Assembly (NCBI GenBank): GCA_013813675.1
Contig: JACCRH010000160.1
Coordinates: 1 to 10,581 of the forward strand
Length of the DNA stretch: 10,581 nucleotides
Direction of reading: 5' to 3'
From: Gemmatimonadales bacterium
GTDB lineage: Bacteria > Gemmatimonadota > Gemmatimonadetes > Gemmatimonadales > GWC2-71-9
Numbering within the stretch: the stretch's first letter is position 1; each line of letters starts with the position of its first letter. A program made the translations under genes and the position numbers. A model generated the notes under the pieces. That model worked only from the letters and a program-made list of their open reading frames with translations, was not told where the DNA came from and searched no databases. Below, one piece after another: positions 1-5,984 of the stretch.

Positions 1-356
1 ACGTATACCCGGCGGGGCTCTGCGTAGGTAAGCGTGCCCACCACGCGGGCGTCCTGCTGCATCGGGCGCTCGGCCGCGCGGGCGAAGGTGATGCCCAGCC
101 GGTTCGCCGAGCGCCGGTCGAGCGGGACACCCGCGGTGTCCGTCCGGGCGGCAGTGCGGGGCGTCTCCATCCCGGGCATGCCGGCCATCCCAGGCATGTC
201 CGCCATGTCCTTCATGGCGGCGCTCCCTCCGGAGTCGCGGCTGCCAGCCCTCGACGAGGTGGGAGAGTGCTCCCCCCGAGCGCAGCCGAGCGCTGCGACC
301 GCGCCGACCAGCAGTGCGATCATCCGGAGCCCACGACTGACGTTGGCAGTTGTCAT
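1..356 (-). CDS. CusB-like RND efflux periplasmic adaptor (N-terminal part, runs off left edge)
   Basis: The visible 118 residues match the start of a membrane-fusion (periplasmic adaptor) protein of heavy-metal RND pumps, which bridges the inner-membrane pump to the outer-membrane channel. Residues 11-25 form a hydrophobic export signal ending in AALGC. This resembles a lipobox with Cys25, although Leu at -2 is atypical, so lipid anchoring is uncertain. Residues 48-63 hold six Met spaced exactly every three residues (MKDMADMPGMAGMPGME), a plausible Cu(I)/Ag(I) site like the N-terminal Met cluster of CusB. Residues 83-118 (SANRLGIT, then VVGTLTYAEPRR) match the conserved entry to the first beta-barrel of CusB-type adaptors. 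The ATG at 356-354 overlaps the TGA of the upstream channel gene in an ATGA, so the two are translationally coupled. The rest, and probably a CusA-like pump, lie beyond the left edge. Family is fairly certain; metal specificity is inferred. Confidence 0.8.
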   Translation of the reverse strand, partial: MTTANVSRGLRMIALLVGAVAALGCARGEHSPTSSRAGSRDSGGSAAMKDMADMPGMAGMPGMETPRTAARTDTAGVPLDRRSANRLGITFARAAERPMQQDARVVGTLTYAEPRRVY

Positions 357-1623
357 GATGGCGCCACCTCAGGCGCGAGCAGCTGGGTCTGCATGACTCG
401 GTGCGTGAGATGCTCCGCTGTGGCTCGGGCGGCGTCGAGCTCCGCCCGGTAGAGCGCATCCTGAGCCGCTAGCACCGTTGCGAAATCCGCCTGACCGGCC
501 CGGTAGCCCCGGAGACTGGCCCCCGCCGTCTCGCGGGCAGCGGGCACGACGCCCTCAGCGAGCAGGCGTAGGTGCTGCTCCCCGCGCCTCACCTCTGCTG
601 CGATCGTCTCCACCTCGGCCGCGAGCTCCGCTCGTGTCTCCGCGACGGCCTCGCGCGCCTCGTCGGCATCGGCTCGTGCAGCCTCCGCCAGCTTGCGCTG
701 TTTCCGGCCGGCCCAGAGTGGAAGGCGGATGCCGACAGACGCGGAGAAGAAGTCGGAGCCGAGGGGACGCGCGCCGTATCGGGTCATCACCGTAAAGTCA
801 GGGCGCGCCATCAGCGCTTCGGCCCTGGCGGTGCGCTCGGCGGCCTCGAGGAGGGCCTCGCGGGCGGCGACGCGAGGGTGCGCGCCGAGCGCGCCCCTGC
901 CGTCGACGCGGGGGGCGTCGTCGGCGACCGCGACCGCCTTGTGGATCCGGCTCGGGTCGAGCAACTCGACCGTGAGGTCATCCCGTCCCTCACGCCGCGC
1001 ACGGCCCGGAGCGCGGCGCGCAACATCGCGTCACGCGCCGCGAGGTCCACCGCCTCCGCGTCGAGGCGCGCCACCGCGACCCGCGCCTGCAGGGGATCGA
1101 CCTGGGGGGCGCTGGTCGCCGCGTAGCGGGCAGTCGAGACCTCCATCCCAGCCGTGAGCAGGCGCTGCTGGCGGGCGAGCACCGCCTGCGCCGTCGCGAC
1201 ATACCGCAGGCTGTGGTAGAGCTCGGCCACCCGCACTGCGACCTCCCTGCGCCGGGCAGACGCCTCCGCGCTTCGGGCCCGCGCTTGGGCCCGGGCCGCG
1301 TCCGTCCGCGCGCCGAGGACGCCAGGCCAGGGCAGTTCCTGGCCCAGTTCGATATCCACCTCGGTAAAATCACTTTCTCGGAAGGCGAACCGGGGCAGGG
1401 TGAGGTTCATGACCCCCGCCGTGAGCGTGGGATCAGGGAGCGCCCCGGCGGCAGGTACGCGGGCGTTGGCGGCACGCATCGCGGCGGCGGCGCGCGACAA
1501 CGAGGGATTGGCGGCGAGCGCCTCATTGGTGAGACGCGCCAGCACGGTGTCCTGGACGACCTGTGCCGGCACCACACGCGCGGTGCCGCACAGCGTCAGG
1601 AGCACGAAAGCTCCAGAGCGCAT
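353..1623 (-). pseudogene. TolC/CusC-type outer-membrane efflux channel, interrupted by a frameshift
   Basis: Two overlapping reading frames together make one outer-membrane efflux protein (OEP/TolC family, about 420 residues, a normal family length). The first runs from ATG 1623 and begins with a signal peptide (GAFVLLTLC...VVPAQ). It continues with the family's N-terminal helix (LTNEALAANPSLSRAAAA), the GALPDPTLTAGV motif, and QELPWPG before the long helical hairpin. Near 985-1000 it leaves frame after AALRAVRG. The neighbouring frame picks up with EGRDDLTVELLDPSRIHKAV and continues through FFSASVGIRLPLWAGRK and the second hairpin to the TGA at 355-353. The total length, 1271 nt, is one base short of a multiple of three, so a single lost base would explain it. 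A purine-rich Shine-Dalgarno (AGGAAGAGG) lies 10 bases before the ATG. The 3' end overlaps the adaptor start. This may be a real inactivating mutation or a sequencing/assembly error; flanking conservation slightly favours error or a very recent event. Confidence 0.85.
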
Positions 1624-1700
1624 GACTGCCTGACCTCTTCCTGTGAGAAGACGAACGGGCGCGGACCCGGAGTGACCGGGGCCGCGGGATCACACGGAAG

Positions 1701-2045
1701 TCAGGCGATGGGAGGGGGGATCGGGGGGGCTGCGGGTTCGCCGGCATGCATCCCGATGGCGGTCAGCGAGGGCTGGCCATGTTCCGGGTAGAGCGCCGAT
1801 CCGGCCGCGCTCGCAAGCGAAAGAGCGACCGGGGCGCCCGGCGCGCAGAAAACCGCCAGGGGGCACGTCGCGGGGCCGTTGGCCGTGGCCGCCATGGCCG
1901 CGTGCGAGCCGGCCGGCTGCGGAGTCGCCTGCTCCTCGCTACCGCACTCATGCGCTGGGGCCGTGGATTCGACGAGGCACATGGCGGCGCCGGCGAGGGG
2001 CTCCAGTCGGAAGAGCAGGAAAACGAGTGCGAGGGCGATCCTCAT
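1701..2045 (-). CDS. Small secreted Cys/His-containing protein heading the metal-efflux operon (hypothetical)
   Basis: I do not recognise a named family. The 114-residue product starts with a signal peptide (MRIALALVFLLF then LEPLAGA), with likely cleavage around residues 20-22. The mature part is low-complexity Ala/Pro-rich and contains four Cys (C23, C34, C61, C67), four His (H32, H48, H89, H100) and Met at 22, 51 and 99. The pattern is CLVESTAPAHEC, then CPLAVFC, then a Pro-rich tail. The ATG at 2045-2043 is the first start of the frame; a GGGGAG lies 13 bases upstream, longer than ideal spacing. It is the first gene on this strand, 77 bases before the channel gene, so it is probably the operon leader gene. 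Secretion plus paired Cys and scattered His/Met beside a Cu/Ag-type pump suggests periplasmic metal binding or disulfide-stabilised accessory function. That role is inference from context only. Confidence 0.65.
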   Translation of the reverse strand: MRIALALVFLLFRLEPLAGAAMCLVESTAPAHECGSEEQATPQPAGSHAAMAATANGPATCPLAVFCAPGAPVALSLASAAGSALYPEHGQPSLTAIGMHAGEPAAPPIPPPIA

Positions 2046-2071
2046 GCGTTCAAGCTAGCTCCCCGGGCGAC

Positions 2072-2087
2072 TCGGTGAAAGCACCGA
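2072..2087. repeat. Perfect 6-bp inverted repeat upstream of the efflux operon
   Basis: TCGGTG-AAAG-CACCGA is a perfect 6-bp inverted repeat with a 4-base loop, 27-42 bases upstream of the ATG at 2045. It could be a 5'-UTR hairpin or a regulator-binding site for the minus-strand operon. It does not match a CueR or CopY operator that I recognise. A 6-bp repeat of this type can occur by chance in GC-rich DNA. Confidence 0.3.
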
Positions 2088-2181
2088 TTGGCCCGGCAGA
2101 CGACGCGGCTTCTCGAGCCCGACTTAGGCGGCCGGCCCGGTGACGAAAAGAGCCGAGCCATCACTTTCAGGCCAATGGTGA

Positions 2182-2418
2182 CCCCCGATACCGCTGATTC
2201 TCGTCTGGGGCATGTTCAACCTGGTCGAAGGACTCATTGACCACCACATCCTCGGCCTGCACCACGTTCGCGATCTGCCCGCCCACGTCCCACTCTACGA
2301 CTGGCTCTTCGTCGCCATCGGCGGGGTGGGCCTTATTCTGCTCGGGTGGGTGCTAGCGCGCGGCCTGACGACCGTCGACATGCGCACGACGCCCACTCCG
2401 GGGCGCGTCAGAGCATGA
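2182..2418 (+). pseudogene. DUF2243 membrane protein, C-terminal remnant
   Basis: From about 2191 the frame reads PLILVWGMFNLVEG, then LIDHHILGLHHVR, then LYDWLFVAIGGVGLILLGWVLAR. This is the characteristic C-terminal third of DUF2243 membrane proteins (GWGLFNLVEG, DHHLLGLHHV, a Tyr/Trp-Asp pair, then the last transmembrane helix). Family members are about 150-170 residues. Here an in-frame TGA at 2179-2181 blocks extension, and the N-terminal block (FVDGIVLHQ...WHHM type motif and first helices) is absent from all three plus frames back to 2046. An ATG at 2212 could in principle start a 68-residue peptide with one transmembrane segment, but no convincing Shine-Dalgarno precedes it. The most likely reading is a decayed, 5'-truncated gene with its break near 2185-2195. 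Its 3' end overlaps the 3' end of the anti-sigma gene by 11 bases, tail to tail. Confidence 0.7.
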
Positions 2419-3136
2419 GATGGACCAGGGCCTTGCCCCGGGGTGGGCCGTGGTTGCCGACCAGGGGCTCCACCGTGAGTGCGGCACCCTTCACGGTGGG
2501 GCAGCTCGAAGGCATGCCGGTGGTAAACATGGTGGGACGGTGTATGTCCACCGCCACCTCGGCCCCCCGCACCATTCCATCGTCGCAGATGAACCAGAAC
2601 TGATACCCGAGTCCGGCAGGGGCCGGCGGCAGGCCGTGAATGACCACGTTCCAGCGATGGGTCACCTCGTCCGCGAAGATGAGCAGCCCGCCGCGGGCCT
2701 CTCCCACGTCCACGCTGGCCTGGAGCACCCGGCCCGCCTGGCGCATGACCGACAGGGTATCCCGCAGGGCCGCCACCATCGCTCCCTGGCCTTCGAGCGC
2801 CCGGCGGAGGGTGTCGGCCCGCGACTGCCCCGCGTACCACCCCGACGCCACCAGCGCAGCCGATGCCGCTAATCCGACCGGCACCATCCACCGCGCGCGG
2901 CGAGCCCTCCCGCCCTCCAACACGTGCTCGATGACGCGGCGCCGGAATCCCGGCCGGGGCGCCACCGGCGCCAGACCCATCGGCAGCCAGGCCAGGTCGG
3001 TCTCGGTCAGGGCGATCTCGTGCCGGCATTCGGCGCACTGGGGCAGGTGAGCCTCGAAAGTTCTGTTGTCCTCGCCGTCCAGCGTGCGAGTGGCATAGTC
3101 GAGCCGGTGCTCGATGAACCATTCATGCGGCGTCAT
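2408..3136 (-). CDS. Zinc-finger, RskA-type transmembrane anti-sigma factor
   Basis: The 242-residue product is an anti-sigma factor that should bind the ECF sigma factor encoded just upstream. The cytoplasmic N-terminus (residues 1-80) carries the ZAS zinc motif HX3CX2C (HLPQCAEC: H30, C34, C37). One transmembrane helix follows at about 84-102 (VPVGLAASAALVASGWYAG). A helical linker rich in Ala/Arg/Leu covers 105-140. A periplasmic RskA C-terminal domain covers about 150-238, recognisable from VVIHGLPPAPAGLGYQFWFI, DDGMVRG and ALTVEPLVGNHGPP. The frame is open further upstream to 3616, but the ATG at 3136-3134 is chosen because it overlaps the sigma TGA in an ATGA, the usual coupling for sigma/anti-sigma pairs that sets their stoichiometry. 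Release of sigma would need an envelope signal, probably by regulated proteolysis as in the RskA family (inference). The signal is unknown. Confidence 0.88.
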   Translation of the reverse strand: MTPHEWFIEHRLDYATRTLDGEDNRTFEAHLPQCAECRHEIALTETDLAWLPMGLAPVAPRPGFRRRVIEHVLEGGRARRARWMVPVGLAASAALVASGWYAGQSRADTLRRALEGQGAMVAALRDTLSVMRQAGRVLQASVDVGEARGGLLIFADEVTHRWNVVIHGLPPAPAGLGYQFWFICDDGMVRGAEVAVDIHRPTMFTTGMPSSCPTVKGAALTVEPLVGNHGPPRGKALVHLML

Positions 3137-3777
3137 ACGGCCCAGTCTTTCAGGCCACCCAGTGCCGTGCGGAGGCGGCCGAACGCCAGCCGCAGCCGAG
3201 TCTTCACCGTGCCCAGGGGAATGCCCAGCTGGGCGGCGATCTCCGACTGCGTGAGTCCCTCGAAATAGGCGAGCCGGACAGCGGTGCGCTGGTCCACCGG
3301 CAGAGACTCCAGCGCCGAATGCACCTGGGTGTGAACCTGCCAGCCGGGGTGGCCGGCCTCGTCGGGCTCGACCGGGCCGACGGACTGTTGCTCCGACTCT
3401 ACCGCCAAGGCGGCGAGCTTGCGAACCTGCCGCCGCCGGCTGCGCAACCGATCGATGGCCCGGTGCCGGGCGACTCGAATGAGGTAGGGCATGAGTCCGG
3501 CGTAGCCTTCTCCAGCAGGACTGACGTTCTGCCACACCGTCCGGAACGTCTCCATGACCACCTCCTCGGCCTCGTCCTGATCCTGGAGCATCGCCTGAGT
3601 GATGTTGAGGAGCCACGGTGTGGCCAGATCGACCAGCTCGACGAGTGCCTGCTCGTCCCGGGCAATGAGGCGCTCGCGGAGAGAGGCATCGCGGGCGACT
3701 TCGACCAGACGGGCACCGGACCCGGGGTCGGGTGGACGGGCCCTCCGACCGCCCGGCCGGCGCGGGTCCGACACCAC
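3133..3777 (-). CDS. ECF-family RNA polymerase sigma factor (SigK-like)
   Basis: The 214-residue product has the two domains of group 4 (ECF) sigma factors. Region 2 (about 44-118) contains the core-binding and -10 recognition elements DEAEEVVMETFRTVWQN and YLIRVARHRAIDRLRSRRR. Region 4 (about 152-205) contains ALESLPVDQRTAVRLAYFEG and the helix-turn-helix SEIAAQLGIPLGTVKTRL. The two are joined by a Glu/Pro-rich linker. It directs RNA polymerase to stress or envelope genes when its partner, the RskA-like protein encoded immediately downstream with an ATGA overlap, releases it. The start is uncertain: no ATG exists before region 2. GTG at 3777 or GTG at 3774 are the options; GGAG (3784-3781) sits 6 bases before the latter, the better spacing. 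The 40-residue N-terminal extension is Arg/Pro-rich. A candidate ECF-type promoter upstream suggests autoregulation. Confidence 0.9.
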   Translation of the reverse strand: MVSDPRRPGGRRARPPDPGSGARLVEVARDASLRERLIARDEQALVELVDLATPWLLNITQAMLQDQDEAEEVVMETFRTVWQNVSPAGEGYAGLMPYLIRVARHRAIDRLRSRRRQVRKLAALAVESEQQSVGPVEPDEAGHPGWQVHTQVHSALESLPVDQRTAVRLAYFEGLTQSEIAAQLGIPLGTVKTRLRLAFGRLRTALGGLKDWAV

Positions 3778-3896
3778 TAGCTCCGCCGCGGGGAGCGCAT
3801 TCGAGGATCGAGTGTCATCGTCTCTGGCCTGATTCTGGTGCGCCTATCCCGCACCGGTGTCGCCGAGGAGCCACGCCCCATCGTACCCCGGTGCCG

Positions 3897-3930
3897 GTTG
3901 CCTTAGCAACGCCACCACGTGCCTCGTGGT
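3897..3930. repeat. Two adjacent inverted repeats in the sigma/receiver intergenic region
   Basis: GTTGC-CTTA-GCAAC (3897-3910) is a perfect 5-bp inverted repeat. Three bases later ACCACG-TGCCT-CGTGGT (3914-3930) is a perfect 6-bp inverted repeat. Both lie in the 246-bp gap between the divergent sigma and receiver genes, where operators are expected. They overlap the candidate ECF promoter on the minus strand. Neither is followed by a T-run, so they are unlikely to be terminators. Confidence 0.4.
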
Positions 3931-3932
3931 TC
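3908..3932 (-). promoter_or_regulatory. Candidate ECF-type promoter for the sigma/anti-sigma operon
   Basis: On the minus strand GAACC (3932-3928) is followed after 16 bases by CGTT (3911-3908). Known ECF promoters typically have a GGAAC-like -35 element and a CGTT or CGTC -10 element 15-17 bases apart, as for actinobacterial SigE/SigH-type factors. The arrangement points at the sigma gene, leaving a leader of about 120 bases. The match is short and could arise by chance, but autoregulation is common for ECF operons. Confidence 0.3.
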
Positions 3933-4023
3933 TCGCGGATCGCTCACGTCCGGGTGCCGGGTGAGGACCCCAAATGGAGCTTGCGAGCCTCACCGCGGGG
4001 CTGGTACCTTCGCAATCCAGTCC

Positions 4024-4461
4024 ATGCTCTCGCCCCGACATCACGATTCCGATCCGCGAGGCCCCTCCCCCTCCTCGCAGCGGCCGGACCGGCCTCCCGG
4101 CGGCTACACCGTTCTCGTCGTGGACGACGAAGAGGCGGTGCGACGACTGGCTTGCCGGATGCTCACCTGGACCGGCTACCAGGCACTCGAGGCCCGCCAC
4201 GGCCGAGAGGCCCTGGCCACGATCGAGGAGCACGCCGGACCCGTTCATCTCGTCCTCACCGACATCAAAATGCCAGGGATGAACGGTCGCGAGCTCGGCC
4301 GTCACGTGGAAGCGCGCTGGCCGGGAAAGCCGATTCTCTACATGTCGGGCTTCGCCTCTGAAGTCTTTCGCGGTGGCCTGCTCGAGCCCGGGGAGCCATT
4401 TCTGGCCAAGCCCTTCACCCAGGACGACCTGGCTTCGAAGGTGCGTGCGTTGCTGGAGTAA
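4024..4461 (+). CDS. Stand-alone CheY-like receiver-domain response regulator
   Basis: The 145-residue product is a single receiver (REC) domain with a 27-residue Pro/Ser/Arg-rich N-terminal extension and no output domain. All phosphorylation-site residues are present: the acidic pair D34-D35 in VLVVDDEEAVRR, phospho-acceptor D80 in LVLTDIKMPGMNG, the switch Ser108 in ILYMSGF, and Lys129 in FLAKPF. The YMSGF and LAKPF style is typical of receivers found at the C-terminus of hybrid histidine kinases. It should accept phosphate from a kinase encoded elsewhere and act by protein contact or as a phosphate relay or sink. The frame is open upstream to 3919, but ATG 4024 is preferred because the upstream part has no domain. 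No good Shine-Dalgarno is visible, so the start is uncertain. It is divergent from the sigma gene and separated by 230 bases from the glycan operon; a functional link to either is unproven. Confidence 0.85.
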   Translation: MLSPRHHDSDPRGPSPSSQRPDRPPGGYTVLVVDDEEAVRRLACRMLTWTGYQALEARHGREALATIEEHAGPVHLVLTDIKMPGMNGRELGRHVEARWPGKPILYMSGFASEVFRGGLLEPGEPFLAKPFTQDDLASKVRALLE

Positions 4462-4691
4462 CCCCTATGACTGCAGGATGTTGCAAGTTTGATTAGAATG
4501 CAGGGCTGGGTGGCCTGGGAGACGCGGCCCGGCCCCGCGCCGGTCTCTGCCCGGCAGCATGACGTCCGGCAGCGCCCGGGGCCCGCTTCCGGGGCGGGTA
4601 AATGCTCGCCTGGAGCGCCCTGACGTGGCATGGATGTTGAACTTACGCCGGGGCTTGCCGTTTCGGATCACTTGATTCTCGGGGATAGTCG
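4462..4691 (+). other. 230-bp leader/intergenic region before the glycan operon
   Basis: No gene is supported here. TAGAAT (4494-4499) matches five of six bases of a sigma70 -10 box, but no acceptable -35 box lies 16-18 bases upstream. GC-rich partial stems occur near 4575-4600 without a following T-run, so I do not call a terminator for the receiver gene. GGGGA (4681-4685) is the Shine-Dalgarno for the glycosyltransferase ATG at 4692, with 6 bases of spacing. The operon promoter most likely lies in this stretch. Confidence 0.4.
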
Positions 4692-5984
4692 ATGACCAAA
4701 GGCTCGCTGGAGGTCGCGACGCCGGACGTGCCCCAGCCGGGCCAACGGCGAGCGGGAACGCCGTTGCGCATCGTCTGTCCCACCTACTGGTATCCCCAGC
4801 ACGCCAACGACACCCAGGCGACCTACGTCCACGACATCAACCGCCACCTGGTGCGCCGGGGAAACCAGGTCACGGTGGTGACGCCCGGCGACCGCTCCTT
4901 GCCCGCCCGCGACAGCTTCGACGGGGTGGACGTGGTGCGGTTCCCCATGGAGCTGCCCTCGGATCTCACCTACGGCCGAGTGGCGCAGGGTAAGGTGAGC
5001 CTCGTGGGTAGATTCGCGCGCCTCGCGGTCATGGCGCATTACATGGAGGCCCAATACCGGGCGACCGTGTCCGCGGCTCGCGAGCGTGGCGCCGACGTCC
5101 TGCACGCGCACTGGGCGATCCCGACCGGTCCGGCAGCGGTGCTCGCCGCCAAGCGTCTCGAGATTCCCAGCCTCATCACCATGCACGGTGGCGACGTCTA
5201 CGTGAATCCGGAGCAGGGCTATGACTTTCCCACCCGGTGGTACGTGCGGCCGCCGCTGCGCTGGACGCTGAGCCACGTGAATGCGCTGACCGCCATCACC
5301 GAGGACTGCCGCCAGCACGCCCTTCGCGCGGGAGCCCCCGAGCGCTGCATCCGCCTCATCTTCAACGGCACCGACCTCCGGCGGTTCAGCCCCGCCACAG
5401 GGGGCGACGGCGTGGATCCGCGCTTCGGCAGTCAGATGATCTTTGCCTGCCGTCAGCTGTTCCCCCGAAAAGGCATCCGGTTCCTGGTCGAAGCGGTAGC
5501 CCAGTTGAAGCCGCGGTTTCCCGACCTCAAGCTGGTGCTCGCGGGTGACGGCTTCGAGCGTCCGGCGCTGGTCAAGCTCACCGAGGAGCTGGGCATCACT
5601 GACGACGTGACCTTCCTCGGCTGGGTGCCCAACGTGACGCTCCCCCAGTATTACCGAGCCTGCGCCATCTCCGTCATCCCGTCGCTGGAGGAGGGGTTCG
5701 GGATTCCGGCGGCCGAAGCGATGGGGTGCGAGGTGCCCGTGGTGGCCAGCGACGCGGGCGGATTGCCCGAAGTGGTAGAGCACGGGGTCACCGGCCTCGT
5801 GGTGCCCCGCGGCGACACCGCGGCACTGGCCGAGGCGATCGGGTCGTTGCTGGCGGACCCGGAGCGCCGGCGCAGGATGGGGCAGGCGGGCAGGGCTCGC
5901 GCGCTTCGTCTCTTCGACTGGGACCGGTCGGCGGAACAGTTCGAGCGTCTGTATCTCGAGATCGGTGCGCGGGTGGGCCGGTGA
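4692..5984 (+). CDS. GT4-family glycosyltransferase (GT-B fold)
   Basis: The 430-residue product is a retaining GT4 glycosyltransferase that transfers a sugar from a nucleotide-sugar donor to a glycan or lipid-linked acceptor at the cytoplasmic face. The N-terminal Rossmann half (25-225) starts with LRIVCPTYWYPQ and includes DVLHAHWAIPTG and ITMHGGDVY. The C-terminal donor-binding half (245-425) includes FNGTDLRRFSP (224-234), FPRKG (257-261), LVLAGDG, VTFLGWVP and the E-x7-E motif EEGFGIPAAE (E334/E342). It also has GGLPEVVEHGVTGLVVP. The first 22 residues are a Pro/Gly-rich extension before the fold. ATG 4692 is supported by GGGGA 6 bases upstream. It is the first gene of the operon, and its TGA overlaps the next gene's GTG in a GTGA. 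No transmembrane segment is seen. Donor and acceptor are unknown; the adjacent wecB makes a ManNAc or GlcNAc-type substrate possible. Confidence 0.92.
   Translation: MTKGSLEVATPDVPQPGQRRAGTPLRIVCPTYWYPQHANDTQATYVHDINRHLVRRGNQVTVVTPGDRSLPARDSFDGVDVVRFPMELPSDLTYGRVAQGKVSLVGRFARLAVMAHYMEAQYRATVSAARERGADVLHAHWAIPTGPAAVLAAKRLEIPSLITMHGGDVYVNPEQGYDFPTRWYVRPPLRWTLSHVNALTAITEDCRQHALRAGAPERCIRLIFNGTDLRRFSPATGGDGVDPRFGSQMIFACRQLFPRKGIRFLVEAVAQLKPRFPDLKLVLAGDGFERPALVKLTEELGITDDVTFLGWVPNVTLPQYYRACAISVIPSLEEGFGIPAAEAMGCEVPVVASDAGGLPEVVEHGVTGLVVPRGDTAALAEAIGSLLADPERRRRMGQAGRARALRLFDWDRSAEQFERLYLEIGARVGR

Noticed and set aside
34..396. Plus-strand open frame at the left edge
   Set aside because: It is the antisense of the CusB-like adaptor start, whose minus-strand translation shows a signal sequence and conserved adaptor motifs.
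3137..3616. Upstream extension of the anti-sigma frame by 160 codons
   Set aside because: It lies in another frame over the sigma gene on the same strand, has no domain, and the ATGA overlap gives a proper start.
3981..4010. TTGCGA-N18-TACCTT as a sigma70 promoter for the receiver gene
   Set aside because: The -10 box matches only half the consensus, and the predicted start would leave almost no leader before the ATG at 4024.
4570..4605. GC-rich stem after the receiver gene as an intrinsic terminator
   Set aside because: The stem is only about five base pairs with a long loop and has no following T-run.
4668..5783. Long open frame (371 codons) on the minus strand
   Set aside because: It lies antisense to the well-supported GT4 gene and has no recognisable domain. 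Long antisense open frames are expected in GC-rich coding DNA.
5726..5980. Upstream extension of the deacetylase frame by 85 codons
   Set aside because: It is a low-complexity Arg/Gly-rich shadow of the GT4 gene; the NodB domain begins right after the GTG at 5981.
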